DNA from: Deltaproteobacteria bacterium
GTDB lineage: Bacteria; Desulfobacterota; Desulfobacteria; Desulfobacterales; ETH-SRB1
Reading direction: 5' to 3'
Length of the DNA stretch: 63,068 nt
Assembly (NCBI GenBank): GCA_030272815.1
Contig: JAJSZT010000015.1
Span: 1-63,068 of the forward strand
Within the stretch, counting starts at the first letter, position 1. Each line of letters begins with the position of its first letter. The position numbers and the translations under genes were made by a program. This document shows, one piece after another, positions 9,489 through 19,293 of the stretch. The notes under the pieces are model-generated. The model did not search any database and was not told the origin of the DNA. It saw only the letters and a program-made list of their open reading frames with translations.

Positions 9489-9671
9489 TTATCGCATTAG
9501 GCCAGTCATACCACTAAAAATACCACCAAAAACTACAGCAAAAACAGAAGCAATTAGAAATAAAATTATCGCTGCTGGTATTGACGCAATAGCCCATTTT
9601 ATCATAAAGATAACCATTGAACCGAAAGGCATTTGAATGTCAGTAACCGTTACCCCTTTAGTTTCATCCAT
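9489..9671 (-). CDS. 60-residue predicted membrane protein
   Basis: I do not recognise a family. The protein has a polar N-terminus of about 15 residues, then hydrophobic stretches near 17-30 and 30-55 that could form two tight or one long membrane helix, with a GG-x-F-x-GM end. A strong GGAGG ribosome binding site lies 6-7 bases before its ATG, which argues that it is translated. It is upstream of the DUF1456 gene on the same strand with a 95-bp gap. Confidence 0.55.
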   Translation of the reverse strand: MDETKGVTVTDIQMPFGSMVIFMIKWAIASIPAAIILFLIASVFAVVFGGIFSGMTGLMR

Positions 9672-9950
9672 TTTCAGTTCCTCCTTTTATGTGAATAGAT
9701 TATGAAACTGCCACTTCAAAATACATATGATTTTCATATTTACGCCGAATGTTTGAGTTAACTGGCGCCGGTTGCGGTCCGAAGCCCTTGTGGAACTGTG
9801 GCATGCCATGCGGGGGACTTCCTTTGAAAGCCGCACGGAATTAGACGCCCACGTTCAACGATTTGTTGTGTGAAATACTCGCTATTTCAATATAATACGC
9901 GTCTAATAAAAAGTTGTATCTGCGCTTGGCGTTATCAACAAATGTAATTA

Positions 9951-10110
9951 GTGCCTGAACGAAAACTCCCTGAATTACAGTTTTCCTGTTTCCTGTCATT
10001 GCGAGGGAGGTACGACCGAAGCAATCTCCATGAAACAAGGGGATTGCTTCGTCGTTCGTTCCTCACTCCTCGCAATGACCACTCGGAACCAGGGGTTTTC
10101 GTTCAGGCAC
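9951..10110. mobile_element. MITE, GTGCCTGAACGAAAA family, copy B
   Basis: A 160-bp element with ends GTGCCTGAACGAAAA and TTTTCGTTCAGGCAC in inverted orientation. Perfect duplication TAATTA flanks it (9945-9950, 10111-10116). Its interior is closely related to that of copy A at 2880, including the GCGAGGGAGGTACGACCG stretch. The remainder of the 9672-10131 gap has GC-rich hairpin-like sequence but no gene I can support. Confidence 0.82.
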
Positions 10111-10131
10111 TAATTAGACTGATGTTAAGGC

Positions 10132-11856
10132 TCAACCTTCTTTCTTACAGACCCCGCAGACATTGCATGATTTCATAGGGCATGGTGCGGTCTCTTTACC
10201 ATCCAGGGCTTTCTTATATTCCTGTTTTAGAAAAGACTTTCTTACACCATGATCTATAAAGTCCCAGGGAAGCAATTCATCCAGAGATCGTTCCCTCAGA
10301 GCGTAGAAATCCGGATTTATCGGTGTTTCCTTAAGTGTTTGCGCCCAGTTTCCATGATTTTTATTAGCTAAGGTCAGAATTTCTGAAACCTTGCGGTCAC
10401 CGCGTGAAAATATAGCCTGAATATAAGCCCAACGCGGGATGTCCGCATGAACACGGACGTTTGCAACTCTTTTCAAACCATCCTTTATCATCTTTATTTT
10501 CTTTTTCAAAGTGCGTTCATCATCCATTGCAACCCACTGAAAAGGTGTAAAAGGCTTTGGGACAAAAGAATTAACGGTTACAGTTATTCCCCCTATTCGC
10601 TTTTTAATCCTGCTCGATTCGAGGAATTGATGTTTTATTTTTTTGCACAGTTCTATGACAGCTTCTACATCATCCATTGTTTCTGTAGGAAGACCAATCA
10701 TGAAATAGAGCTTTAAGTTTGGGATACCGCCTGCAACAAGGGCCTCAGCAGCATTAAGTATTTCTTCTTCTGTAATGCCTTTATTGATTACCTTGCGCAT
10801 ACGTTCAGATCCTGCATCCGGGGCAATTGTAGCTGTTTTTACTTTGCTTCGCCTTAGTAAAGATATAAGCTCCGGGCAAAGTGAGTCAGCCCTGAGAGAG
10901 CTGAACGATATTCTAATATCCTTATTATTAACATAATCGTAAAGTTCTTTTATACTGGGAAAATCCGAAACCGCAGCTCCTACAAGACCGATTTTATCGG
11001 TAAGCAAAACCCCCTGGTCCAAACATTTTGCAATAACCGGGAAAGACCTGAATCTCGGAGGCCTGTAAACATATCCGGCACTGCAGAAGCGGCAACCATG
11101 CGGACAACCCCTGCCTGTTTCTATCAAAAATGTGTTATCAAAGGTAGTATGCGGAGTTATTATACTGCTGCGGGTTGACACCCGGGAAAGATCTTCCAGG
11201 TAAGTCCGCCTGATATTGTCAGGAACATCAAGCAGTGGTTCAAAGGAGCAAATTGTTCCATCTTTATTATAGGTTGTTTCGTAAAATGCAGGAACGTAAG
11301 TACCGGGTACTTTGCGTACTATATTTTTTAAAAGAGATCTTCTGCTTATATTATTATCAAGGCAGTCAATAAATTTGGGAAGCATCAATTCCGCCTCCCC
11401 GATCAAAAAACAATCGATAAATGATGAAATAGGTTCCGGGTTTAAAAAGCAGGCAACTCCCCCTGCAACAACAAGAGGATGGGGGATTCCTCTATCGCCT
11501 GAATGCAAGGGGATACCTGCTTTATATAGAATGGTTAGAAGATTGGGGTAGTCATTCTCAAAGGAAATTGAAAAAGCGATAACGTCAAAATCAGAAATTG
11601 GCCTACCTGATTCTATAGTAGTTATTCCGGCCCCGGGCGAACTGGTTTCATCGGGCAGGAAAGATCTTTCACATGCAACATCCTCAATATTGTTTAATAA
11701 GTGATATACTGTCTGGAAACCAAGACTGGACATCCCAACTTGATATTTGTTGGGATATACAAGGGCTATTCGAATACATTCTCTACAATCTTTCCTGATT
11801 GTACCGATTTCCGATTCAGCGTATCTTTTATTTGACTTGCCGGTTTTCGATACCAT
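10132..11856 (-). CDS. B12-binding domain radical SAM protein
   Basis: A 574-residue enzyme. The N-terminal ~170 residues look like a cobalamin-binding Rossmann domain (RIALVYPNKYQVGMSSLGFQ and GIPHPLVVAGGVA). The radical SAM core begins with the 4Fe-4S motif C-P-H-G-C-R-F-C near residue 255, and a GLPTETMDDV segment follows. The C-terminus carries a further cysteine cluster (CPMKSCNVCGVC), suggesting an extra iron-sulfur site. It belongs to the large group of Fe-S oxidoreductases annotated with TIGR03960-like domains, and the substrate is unknown. It is separated from ftsZ by MITE copy C. Confidence 0.82.
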   Translation of the reverse strand: MVSKTGKSNKRYAESEIGTIRKDCRECIRIALVYPNKYQVGMSSLGFQTVYHLLNNIEDVACERSFLPDETSSPGAGITTIESGRPISDFDVIAFSISFENDYPNLLTILYKAGIPLHSGDRGIPHPLVVAGGVACFLNPEPISSFIDCFLIGEAELMLPKFIDCLDNNISRRSLLKNIVRKVPGTYVPAFYETTYNKDGTICSFEPLLDVPDNIRRTYLEDLSRVSTRSSIITPHTTFDNTFLIETGRGCPHGCRFCSAGYVYRPPRFRSFPVIAKCLDQGVLLTDKIGLVGAAVSDFPSIKELYDYVNNKDIRISFSSLRADSLCPELISLLRRSKVKTATIAPDAGSERMRKVINKGITEEEILNAAEALVAGGIPNLKLYFMIGLPTETMDDVEAVIELCKKIKHQFLESSRIKKRIGGITVTVNSFVPKPFTPFQWVAMDDERTLKKKIKMIKDGLKRVANVRVHADIPRWAYIQAIFSRGDRKVSEILTLANKNHGNWAQTLKETPINPDFYALRERSLDELLPWDFIDHGVRKSFLKQEYKKALDGKETAPCPMKSCNVCGVCKKEG

Positions 11857-11867
11857 ATAAGTAACTA

Positions 11868-12025
11868 GTGTCTGGACGAAAACTCAAAACACCTGAAATT
11901 ATAGTCAGTTGGATGCTATTCTCAAATCGAAGCTTTTTAGCAGTTAGCTTTTTCACAAATCTTCACATCGGCAAATAAGCTGGAACTATTGCCAGTATTG
12001 AAAAAAATACTTTTCGGACAGACAC
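11868..12025. mobile_element. MITE, GTGCCTGAACGAAAA family, copy C
   Basis: A 158-bp element with ends GTGTCTGGACGAAAA and TTTTCGGACAGACAC and the perfect duplication TAACTA (11862-11867, 12026-12031). Its interior is unlike copies A, B and D, so only the ends define the family here. Confidence 0.75.
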
Positions 12026-12094
12026 TAACTATTTATAGGTGGATAAGCTAAAGCCTGATGCGCTCTGACAGCCTTCAGCCTTCAACCTTATATT

Positions 12095-13291
12095 CTAGTC
12101 TGCCTTTCTTCTTAAAAAGGTAGGAATCTCAAGATCATTGTTGTCGATTATTATTCCCTTGCATCCTCTGTAAGTAGCTCCCGTTGATTCACCTACCGCT
12201 TCCTTTCGACGGATAAAAGTCGGCTCATCAAAGTCAAATGCATTCCTCATGTCATTAGGAGTAATATCTCTTATTTTTCCCCTGAGTTCATGATCCATGT
12301 ACTTATTTTTGTATTTTTTAGGCATTGATGATTCATGCCCCGCACCTATCCCTGTTGCAATAACGGTGACTCTCATCTCATCACCAAGAGACTCATCAAC
12401 TACAGTTCCCCAGATAATATCGGCATCCTCACCCACCTCTTCATATATTCTATCGGAAGCTTCCGTCATCTCCTCCATTGTTAATTCACTGGTACTTGTT
12501 AAGTTCATTAATACACCTTTTGCGCCGGCAATGGAGATATCTTCAAGTAATGGATGGGATATAGCCCTTTCAGCAGCTTCTTTTGCCCGGTTAGCACCAC
12601 TTGCTATACCTGTACCCATTATGGCCATGCCTGCCCTTAACATTGTTGTTCTAACATCCGCAAAATCAAGATTGACCAGACCCGGCATCATAATAAGATC
12701 GGTAATTCCCTTGACGGAATGAAGAAGAATTTCATCTGCTTTCTTAAACATATCGACCATCCTTGCATTTTTGGAAGCAATTCCTCTTAATCTGTCGTTG
12801 GGTATTATAATTACTGTGTCGGCAACCTCTTTTAATGCAGCAATGCCTTCTTCCGCCTGTTTTGCCCTTTTCTTCCCTTCAAATGAAAAAGGCTTTGTCA
12901 CTACTGCAACTGTCAGCGCTTCAATTTCTTTACAAATTTCCGCTATAACAGGTGCGGCTCCCGTGCCGGAACCACCGCCGAATCCAGCGGTAATAAAAAC
13001 CATGTGGCTGTCTTCAAGAGCGCTTTTTATTGCTTCCTTACTTTCAAGTGCGGCTTCTCTCCCGACTTTAGGATCAGCACCAGCGCCAAGTCCTTCTGTA
13101 AGCCTTTCTCCAATCTGCAGCTTGAGCTGTGCCTTTGAATTCTCAAGTGCCTGAGCATCCGTGTTTGCCGCAATAAACTTAACACCCTGCAGATTGGACT
13201 CAATCATATTGTTTATTGCATTTCCGCCTGCACCACCTACCCCAATAACCTTGATCTTTGCAGATTTATCATTATCTACATAACTAAACAT
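12095..13291 (-). CDS. ftsZ: cell division GTPase FtsZ
   Basis: A 398-residue tubulin homologue that forms the division ring. GTP-binding features are VGGAGGNA at 18-25 and the tubulin signature GGGSGTG at 105-111. The C-terminal tail EIPTFLRRKAD is the conserved peptide that binds FtsA and other partners. The ATG at 13291 is chosen because AGGAGGGG precedes it; a longer frame starts at 13312 without such a site. It is the last gene of the dcw cluster, separated from ftsA by a hairpin region. Confidence 0.97.
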   Translation of the reverse strand: MFSYVDNDKSAKIKVIGVGGAGGNAINNMIESNLQGVKFIAANTDAQALENSKAQLKLQIGERLTEGLGAGADPKVGREAALESKEAIKSALEDSHMVFITAGFGGGSGTGAAPVIAEICKEIEALTVAVVTKPFSFEGKKRAKQAEEGIAALKEVADTVIIIPNDRLRGIASKNARMVDMFKKADEILLHSVKGITDLIMMPGLVNLDFADVRTTMLRAGMAIMGTGIASGANRAKEAAERAISHPLLEDISIAGAKGVLMNLTSTSELTMEEMTEASDRIYEEVGEDADIIWGTVVDESLGDEMRVTVIATGIGAGHESSMPKKYKNKYMDHELRGKIRDITPNDMRNAFDFDEPTFIRRKEAVGESTGATYRGCKGIIIDNNDLEIPTFLRRKAD

Positions 13292-13315
13292 AGCCCCCCT
13301 CCTCTTACACATAGC

Positions 13316-13346
13316 TTGAGCGATTTTTTCGCAAAAAATCGCTCAA
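13316..13346. repeat. perfect hairpin between ftsA and ftsZ
   Basis: A 14-bp perfect inverted repeat (TTGAGCGATTTTTT and complement) with a 3-base loop. It could attenuate or terminate transcription between ftsA and ftsZ, or stabilise mRNA. A partly similar AACCTAAGTTGAGC segment occurs near 8202, so it may be a dispersed palindrome rather than a dedicated terminator. Confidence 0.5.
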
Positions 13347-13402
13347 CTTAGGTTACAAATAATAATTAATCTGATAGGTTGATTCCCATCCTAATCGACA
13401 AA

Positions 13403-14632
13403 TCAAATTACATCCTTGAACCATTTTTTCATCCTTGTTATTAAACCGTTGAAAATGTTTTTATCGCGAATCCTGAATTTCTTCTTAGCAGTCTGGTTTT
13501 TGGCGCCGTATATAACCAGCCCAACGCCGGTAGCATACATGGGGTTGTTTACCACATCGACCAGACCACTGATTCCCATAGGCTTACCTAGCCGGGTTGG
13601 GAAATTGAAAACTGATTCCGCGACCTCAGTCACATCACTCAAAAGCGCTGATCCGCCCGTCAAAACAATGCCTGACGAAATTAATTTCTCCATCTCCGCT
13701 CTATAAATTTCTCTATTTATCAGTGTGAAGATTTCCTCCATACGGGGTTCCAAAATTTCACCAAGAATTTGCCTGGGAAGCTTTCTGGGCTTTCGCCCCC
13801 CCATGCCCGGGACCTCGATAGTTTCTTCGCTGCTGATATTTTTTGCAACGCAAGTTCCATATTTCTTCTTTATCTTCTCCGCTTCTCCAAGCGGTGCATG
13901 CAGTCCAATTGCCAGGTCATTTGTCAGGTTGTTGCCCCCTAATGCAAGCACGAATGTATGCCTGATATTTTTGTTGCAAAATATAGCCAGATCGCTTGTC
14001 CCTCCACCGAGGTCAATCAAACCCGCACCCAGCTCCTTTTCTTCTTCGGTTAGCACAGCTTCGCCGGAAGCAAGAGATTCCAGAACAATATCACAGACAT
14101 CAAGGCCAGAACGGTTTGCACACTTGACAATGTTGTGAGCCGACGTAACAGCTCCGGTCACAATATGAATTTTCGCCTCCAGCCTTACCCCTGCCATACC
14201 AACAGGATTTTGAATACCTGCTTCATCATCAACAATGAATTGCTGGGGAATCACATGTATTACTTCTCTGTCCATTGGGATTGCCACAGCTCTTGCGGCA
14301 TCGATTACTCGCTCAACATCAAGCTCAGTTATTTCAGAACTTTTTACCGCCACAATTCCGCGGCTGTTGAAGCCGGTTATATGCCCTCCTGCAATTCCAG
14401 CATAAACCGACGAAATTTCGCAGCCGGCCATAAGCTCCGCTTCCTCAACCGCTTTTTTTATAGATTCTACGGTTGATTCAATATTCACCACCACTCCCTT
14501 ACGAAGCCCGATTGAAGGGTGTGTGCCTATACCGACTATATTGATTTCATCGCCGGATATTTCACCAACAACAGCGCAGATTTTGGTAGTTCCAATATCA
14601 AGGCCCACAACAATTTCTTCCTTTCCCTGCAT
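13403..14632 (-). CDS. ftsA: cell division protein FtsA
   Basis: A 409-residue actin-like ATPase that anchors FtsZ to the inner membrane. The phosphate-1 motif VVGLDIGTTK is near the N-terminus, LIDLGGGTSDLA is the phosphate-2 loop, and VLTGGSALL is the adenosine motif. The C-terminal FNGLITRMKKWFKDV is an amphipathic membrane-targeting helix. The ATG at 14632 has AAGGAGG six bases upstream and is preferred over the ATG at 14668. Confidence 0.96.
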   Translation of the reverse strand: MQGKEEIVVGLDIGTTKICAVVGEISGDEINIVGIGTHPSIGLRKGVVVNIESTVESIKKAVEEAELMAGCEISSVYAGIAGGHITGFNSRGIVAVKSSEITELDVERVIDAARAVAIPMDREVIHVIPQQFIVDDEAGIQNPVGMAGVRLEAKIHIVTGAVTSAHNIVKCANRSGLDVCDIVLESLASGEAVLTEEEKELGAGLIDLGGGTSDLAIFCNKNIRHTFVLALGGNNLTNDLAIGLHAPLGEAEKIKKKYGTCVAKNISSEETIEVPGMGGRKPRKLPRQILGEILEPRMEEIFTLINREIYRAEMEKLISSGIVLTGGSALLSDVTEVAESVFNFPTRLGKPMGISGLVDVVNNPMYATGVGLVIYGAKNQTAKKKFRIRDKNIFNGLITRMKKWFKDVI

Positions 14633-14633
14633 G

Positions 14634-15488
14634 CTAAACCTCCTTATGATCCCCGGCAGATGATTCATCCTTCACAAGATTTACAACAATGCGATCCACG
14701 TGATTCAAATCGATAGAATTGAAATCCGGAAAACATTCCTTTTTCTTCAGGTAAAAAAGCACGCTTTCAAGCCTTTCATACTTGTCTGGATAATCATGAT
14801 AGCCCAGCTTTATTACTCTTGCTCTATCAAATGCATACAGGGTAAGACCTGTTTGTCTGTCCACCCGGATTTTTCTTATTCTCCTGTTTGGAAGAATGCT
14901 GTCAGGCTCCCGGCCAAGGCGTAAAACCTCCATTACTGCATTAAAAGATGTGCTGCGTGGCTCACCGGAAACATTCAGGTCTGAAAATTGAAGTCCGCTG
15001 ACAATCGGCAAAACATCAGGATCCGATGCAGTCCATTCTTTAAATACTTCTCCATTAATGTTTATCAGGAACCTGCGGCCAAGATCTAAAATGGCAAGCT
15101 CTTCATGCTCCTTAATTCCAATAGTTATTATGTCAGGCAGCTCTCTCCTGACCTCAGCCTCGGCTATCCAAGAATGCGCCAGCAATCTGTTTCTTATTAT
15201 TGAAAGATTTACTGAAAGAATATTTATTCCTTTATTTATATTTGCCTGTTCAAGGATCTGCTGTTTTGAAAGTCGATGCACTCCTCTAACGACTACGTTA
15301 TCAGCCCTGAAATAGTCACATTGTGTAATGAAATCGTGAGCCAGAATAAAAACAAAGCTCATTACAGTTAAAATGGCAGCTACAGTCGCTATCTCAAAAC
15401 AGAAAATAAAGCGCTGTAATATTTTGACACGTCTTTTAGTTGATATGCGCTTGTAATAGTTTTTCCTTATATGCTTATTGCCCAACAA
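14634..15488 (-). CDS. ftsQ: cell division protein FtsQ
   Basis: A 284-residue bitopic inner-membrane protein of the divisome. A basic cytoplasmic N-terminus (about 25 residues) is followed by one membrane helix (about 28-50), then a POTRA domain (VVVRGVHRLSKQQI ... INILSVNLS) and the FtsQ/DivIB beta domain. It ends one base before the ftsA start, and its own start overlaps the murB end by 14 bp, indicating tight operon coupling. Confidence 0.93.
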   Translation of the reverse strand: MLGNKHIRKNYYKRISTKRRVKILQRFIFCFEIATVAAILTVMSFVFILAHDFITQCDYFRADNVVVRGVHRLSKQQILEQANINKGINILSVNLSIIRNRLLAHSWIAEAEVRRELPDIITIGIKEHEELAILDLGRRFLININGEVFKEWTASDPDVLPIVSGLQFSDLNVSGEPRSTSFNAVMEVLRLGREPDSILPNRRIRKIRVDRQTGLTLYAFDRARVIKLGYHDYPDKYERLESVLFYLKKKECFPDFNSIDLNHVDRIVVNLVKDESSAGDHKEV

Positions 15489-16422
15489 TTTTTATCTCCG
15501 GCTCCAGGTTAATGTTGAACTTTTTTGACACCGTTTCCTGAACAAGCTCTATAAGGGCCAGTATGTCGGAGGCCGATGCTCTGTCCCTGTTAATAATAAA
15601 ATTGGCATGTTTTAATGAAATTTCTGCTCCACCTATTGACTTGCCTTTAAGTCCGGCCAGATCAATAAGCTCTCCCGCTGTTTTCCCGGACAAAGGGTTT
15701 TTAAAAAAGCATCCGGCACTTGGGGAACCAGATGGCTGCCTTTCTTTTCTTGCTTTCAAAATTTCCTCAGCATCTTTTTGAAGTTCCTTCGGGTCTGAAG
15801 GATGCAGACAAAAGCAACCTCCCATTATAATGGGCTGCCCTTGATTAACTTCTTTTACTTCATTTTTCAGAGACAGTTTCCTGTATTCAAAGTCCAAATT
15901 TTCTCTCATGATTATTTTAGTATGCCCGTCAGGCAACAAAATCTTTATGGAATCAAGAACGCCTTTCATTGATCCATGGGCGGTTCCGGCATTCATCATT
16001 ATGCCTCCACCCACCGTACCTGGAATGCCAATGGCAAAATTCATCCCTTTGAGGCCATTCTTAACAGCAAAAGAGCAAAGAGTCTGCATCCTTGCCCCAG
16101 CCAGGGCGGTAACAATGATGCCATCTCTTCCTATATCTCTTTTAGTAACGCTCTTTAGACATTTCGTAAGTAAAATTACAATTCCGCGTATGCCACTGTC
16201 TTTTACAAGAAGATTCGTCCCGTCTCCGATAACAAGACAAGGAATATCCTTCTGCCGGGACCACTTGATAAGCTCCACAAGTTCTTCGGGCTTTTCAGGC
16301 ATGACAAAAGCGTCGGCCGCACCTCCCACCCGCAAAGATGTATGCTTCGACATAGATTCATCAAATCTAACGCTGTTTTTAAACCGGCTTTCAAGCCATA
16401 TTTTTGAATCGGAATCAAGCAT
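15475..16422 (-). CDS. murB: UDP-N-acetylenolpyruvoylglucosamine reductase
   Basis: A 315-residue FAD enzyme that reduces UDP-GlcNAc-enolpyruvate to UDP-MurNAc in peptidoglycan precursor synthesis. FAD-binding features are MSKHTSLRVGGAAD and IGDGTNLLVKD. The catalytic region is GMNFAIGIPGTVGGGIMMNAG, and a Ser in PSAGCFFKNP is the proton donor. The frame runs upstream to 16548, but that part translates a palindromic repeat. The ATG at 16422 gives normal MurB length, though no Shine-Dalgarno is visible before it. Confidence 0.95.
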   Translation of the reverse strand: MLDSDSKIWLESRFKNSVRFDESMSKHTSLRVGGAADAFVMPEKPEELVELIKWSRQKDIPCLVIGDGTNLLVKDSGIRGIVILLTKCLKSVTKRDIGRDGIIVTALAGARMQTLCSFAVKNGLKGMNFAIGIPGTVGGGIMMNAGTAHGSMKGVLDSIKILLPDGHTKIIMRENLDFEYRKLSLKNEVKEVNQGQPIIMGGCFCLHPSDPKELQKDAEEILKARKERQPSGSPSAGCFFKNPLSGKTAGELIDLAGLKGKSIGGAEISLKHANFIINRDRASASDILALIELVQETVSKKFNINLEPEIKIVGQ

Positions 16423-16472
16423 TATAAACGGTTGTCGGTTTACAGTTGTCAGTTCACAGTTGAGTAAACATG

Positions 16473-16540
16473 CCTGGTTCCCATGCTCCGGCGTGGGAAC
16501 CCATATGGTATGCATTCCCACGCCGGAGCATGGGAACGAG
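16473..16540. repeat. 68-bp palindromic dispersed repeat, copy 1
   Basis: Two GC-rich arms (TTCCCATGCTCCGGCGTGGG and its near complement) flank a CATATGG centre. The reverse complement of the whole unit recurs at 21910-21977, and a half copy is at 33892-33923. It lies between murC and murB, next to AGTT/CAGTT heptamer repeats at about 16428-16468. Confidence 0.8.
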
Positions 16541-16589
16541 AAAAACATAAAAGTAAAAGGCTTATTTGTGAGAACTCAAGTTTATAGTT

Positions 16590-17957
16590 TCATGTGAGGT
16601 TAAGAACCTCTTCCCCGACTTTCCATACATCTCCTGCACCTAAAGTTAGCAGTATATCTCGCTCCTCTAATATTTCATTCAAATGTAAAACAGTCTCTTT
16701 GAAACTTTCTTTGAAAACAGCTTCTTTATGGCCATGTGTCCTGATGCCCTCACAGAGGGTACAGCCATCTATTCCCTCTATCTTTTCTTCGCCCGCAGGA
16801 TAAATTGGAAGAACTACAAGCAGATCTGACTGGTAGAATGAGCGCGTAAACTCATTAAAGAGCGCTTTTGTTCTGGTATAGCGGTGCGGCTGAAAAACTG
16901 CAATTATACGCCTGTCCGGCCAGCTTTCTCTTACAGCTCTCAGAGAAGTTTTAATCTCTGTTGGGTGATGCCCGTAATCGTCAATAACTGTAATACCCCT
17001 TTTTTCTCCTTTGATCTCGAGCCTTCGATGAACACCTTCAAGAGTTTCCAGGGCATACTTGATAATATCAAAGGGAATATCCAGCTCAATTCCAACAGCA
17101 ATGCTTGCCAAAGAGTTATAGACATTGTGGGTACCGGGAAGATTTAAAGTTATGTTTCCAAGCATATCGCCCATATGATAGATATCAAACCTGCTTTTTT
17201 GATTGCTGAACACAATGTCTCTTGCATAAAAGTCAGCCTGGGCGCTCATCCCATAGGTAGTAAAGCGTTTCTTAATCTTCGGGATAAGCTCCTGTATTGG
17301 CTCATTATCAAGGCAAAGCACGGCAAGACCATAGAAAGGTATCCTGTCAATGAAACTTAAGAAGACTTCTTTTATGGAAGTTAAGTCTTCATAAAAATCG
17401 AGATGCTCTCTGTCTATATTGGTTACTACCGCTATAGTAGGCGACATTTTAAGGAAAGAACCATCACTTTCATCAGCTTCGGCTACTATAAAGTCACCTC
17501 TGCCAAGCAGCGCATTTGAGTCTATGCCTTTAAGTTTACCACCGATAACCACTGTAGGATCAAGCCCTCCTTTACTCAGGACCGAAGCAACTATTGAAGT
17601 TGTTGATGTTTTCCCATGCGCACCGGCCACAGCCACGCTGTACTTTAACCGCATAAGTTCAGCCAGCATTTCCGCTCTTGGTATTAGAGGAATTGAGGCT
17701 TTTTTTGCAGCAACAACCTCCGGATTATCCGCCCCGATAGCAGATGATGTCACAACAACATCAGCTCTGCTAAGCTGCTCCGCGGAATGCCCCTCAAATA
17801 TTATACCGCCGAGCTTTTTTAAGCGCCTCGTAATGTCTGATGACTTTATATCAGAACCAGATACCTTATAGCCGAGATTAAGAAGGAGCTCGGCAATACC
17901 GCTCATTCCTATTCCTCCGATTCCTACAAAGTGTATGTGGTATTTTTTAAGATACAT
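16590..17957 (-). CDS. murC: UDP-N-acetylmuramate--L-alanine ligase
   Basis: A 455-residue ATP-dependent ligase that adds the first amino acid of the stem peptide. The N-terminal Rossmann motif [12 protein letters not shown] binds UDP, and the ATP loop GAHGKTSTT is near residue 115. [10 protein letters not shown] and FQPHRYTRT are diagnostic for MurC. It has the typical three-domain Mur ligase length. The gap to murG contains another inverted-repeat unit. Confidence 0.97.
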   Translation of the reverse strand: MYLKKYHIHFVGIGGIGMSGIAELLLNLGYKVSGSDIKSSDITRRLKKLGGIIFEGHSAEQLSRADVVVTSSAIGADNPEVVAAKKASIPLIPRAEMLAELMRLKYSVAVAGAHGKTSTTSIVASVLSKGGLDPTVVIGGKLKGIDSNALLGRGDFIVAEADESDGSFLKMSPTIAVVTNIDREHLDFYEDLTSIKEVFLSFIDRIPFYGLAVLCLDNEPIQELIPKIKKRFTTYGMSAQADFYARDIVFSNQKSRFDIYHMGDMLGNITLNLPGTHNVYNSLASIAVGIELDIPFDIIKYALETLEGVHRRLEIKGEKRGITVIDDYGHHPTEIKTSLRAVRESWPDRRIIAVFQPHRYTRTKALFNEFTRSFYQSDLLVVLPIYPAGEEKIEGIDGCTLCEGIRTHGHKEAVFKESFKETVLHLNEILEERDILLTLGAGDVWKVGEEVLNLT

Positions 17958-17961
17958 AATC

Positions 17962-18099
17962 GTAAGCGTTCACGGAACATTGAAATTAGAAATTGGAAAT
18001 TTGGCCTTCATACTTTTGTACTGTTCTTCCCAATTTCTATTTTAATCTCTCCCTAATTTCTACTTTCCAATTTCAAGTTTCAAGCCGTGAACGGCTACA
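17962..18099. repeat. inverted-repeat element between murG and murC
   Basis: The ends GTAAGCGTTCACGG and CCGTGAACGGCTAC are inverted. Inner arms (ATTAGAAATTGGAAATT against the complement of AATTTCTACTTTCCAATTTC) extend the dyad. It shares its GTTCACGG-type ends with the units at 55373 and 57728. Confidence 0.6.
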
Positions 18100-18111
18100 C
18101 ATAATCTATAA

Positions 18112-19293
18112 CTACTCAGGTTCACGGTTCACAGTTGGCTGCCTTGATCTTTTCATTAACCTATAACAATCATCAACAATGACCTCTGCTGCATCCGGCC
18201 TGCCAAGCTTCTTTGCCATTAAAGCCATATTACTAATGTCCTTGTAATTTGATGCATAGTGCTCGATTTTCCTCGCAAGTAACCTGCCGCTGAGTTCCTT
18301 TTGAAGAATTATTTCCGCAGCGCCTGCATCTGACAACTTTTTTGCATTTAAAACCTGATGGTCGTCTGCCGCAAAAGGGTATGGTATTAACAGCGCACCT
18401 TTACCAATAGCTGTTAATTCTGCCACGGTAGTAGCGCCGGCTCTGCATATAATTAAATCGGCATTGCTGTATTGCTGTCCCATATCATTGAAAAATGCTT
18501 TAACAATACCGGGAATACCTTGCTCTTTGTATGCATTCTTTACCTCTTCTTCATCAGCAGCCCCTGTCTGATGTATGAAAAAAAAGCTGTCTTTCTCTTT
18601 TAGGAATTTCAGAGCATCCACTACAGCCATATTGATGCTGTGAGCCCCCTGGCTGCCTCCGATTACGAGAATTGTAAAAAGTTTACCTTGAATGGAACCA
18701 GAAATTTCGGATTCTTCCATTGCAAAACAAAGAATTTCGTTCCTCACAGGATTGCCTGTAAAACAAACCTTCTTTGGATCAAAATTAGCCCGAGTATCTT
18801 TAAAAGAAACATAAATACGGTCAGCCAGATAAGACAAAATACGGTTTGTAATGCCCGGCAATATGTTCTGTTCATGCAGAACAATTTTAATTCCCATAAG
18901 CCATGCCCCAAGCACCACAGGCCCTGCAGAATAGCTTCCAACTCCAACAACCAGATTCGGCCTGAAGTCTTTCAGGATAAGCATGGAGTCAAATAATCCC
19001 TTCGGTATTTTCGAAACTGATATGATCTGATTAACTATTCCACGACCTTTTATCCCTTCTACAGTTATGGTTTTAAGTGAAAATTTTTTTTCTTCTAAAA
19101 CAGATACTTCAAATGGCTTGCCCGTACTTATAAAAATGACTCTATTCTCAGGATTGCGCTTAATAAAAGCCTCGGCAATGGCTATCCCGGGAAATAGATG
19201 CCCGCCTGTGCCGCCACCCGCAATTACAATGTGCTTTCCGTTGCTATTTGCCCTATGCGCTCTTTTTTCTGACTCGCCTGGTTTTAAGCGCAT
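18112..19293 (-). CDS. murG: UDP-GlcNAc:lipid I N-acetylglucosaminyltransferase
   Basis: A 393-residue peripheral membrane GT28 glycosyltransferase that makes lipid II. GGGTGGHLFPGIA is the N-terminal glycine loop, and HEQNILPGITNR and a G-GSQGA loop near residue 205 are family hallmarks. The final residues (TVNREPE) translate the AACTGTGAACC-type intergenic repeat, so the C-terminus appears to have been rewritten by it. The start overlaps ftsW by 41 bp and lacks a clear ribosome site. Confidence 0.95.
   Translation of the reverse strand: MRLKPGESEKRAHRANSNGKHIVIAGGGTGGHLFPGIAIAEAFIKRNPENRVIFISTGKPFEVSVLEEKKFSLKTITVEGIKGRGIVNQIISVSKIPKGLFDSMLILKDFRPNLVVGVGSYSAGPVVLGAWLMGIKIVLHEQNILPGITNRILSYLADRIYVSFKDTRANFDPKKVCFTGNPVRNEILCFAMEESEISGSIQGKLFTILVIGGSQGAHSINMAVVDALKFLKEKDSFFFIHQTGAADEEEVKNAYKEQGIPGIVKAFFNDMGQQYSNADLIICRAGATTVAELTAIGKGALLIPYPFAADDHQVLNAKKLSDAGAAEIILQKELSGRLLARKIEHYASNYKDISNMALMAKKLGRPDAAEVIVDDCYRLMKRSRQPTVNREPE

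Noticed and set aside
9394-9945. attC-like (integron) sequences around the DUF1456 and 60-residue protein genes (AACAAGGCGCT, GCGTTATCAAC segments)
   Set aside because: The required outer core sites (RYYYAAC and GTTRRRY) do not both fit at either place and no integron integrase is nearby; the resemblance is only partial.
16423-16548. N-terminal extension of MurB
   Set aside because: The extra 42 codons translate the 68-bp palindromic repeat and heptamer units; MurB has normal length from 16422.
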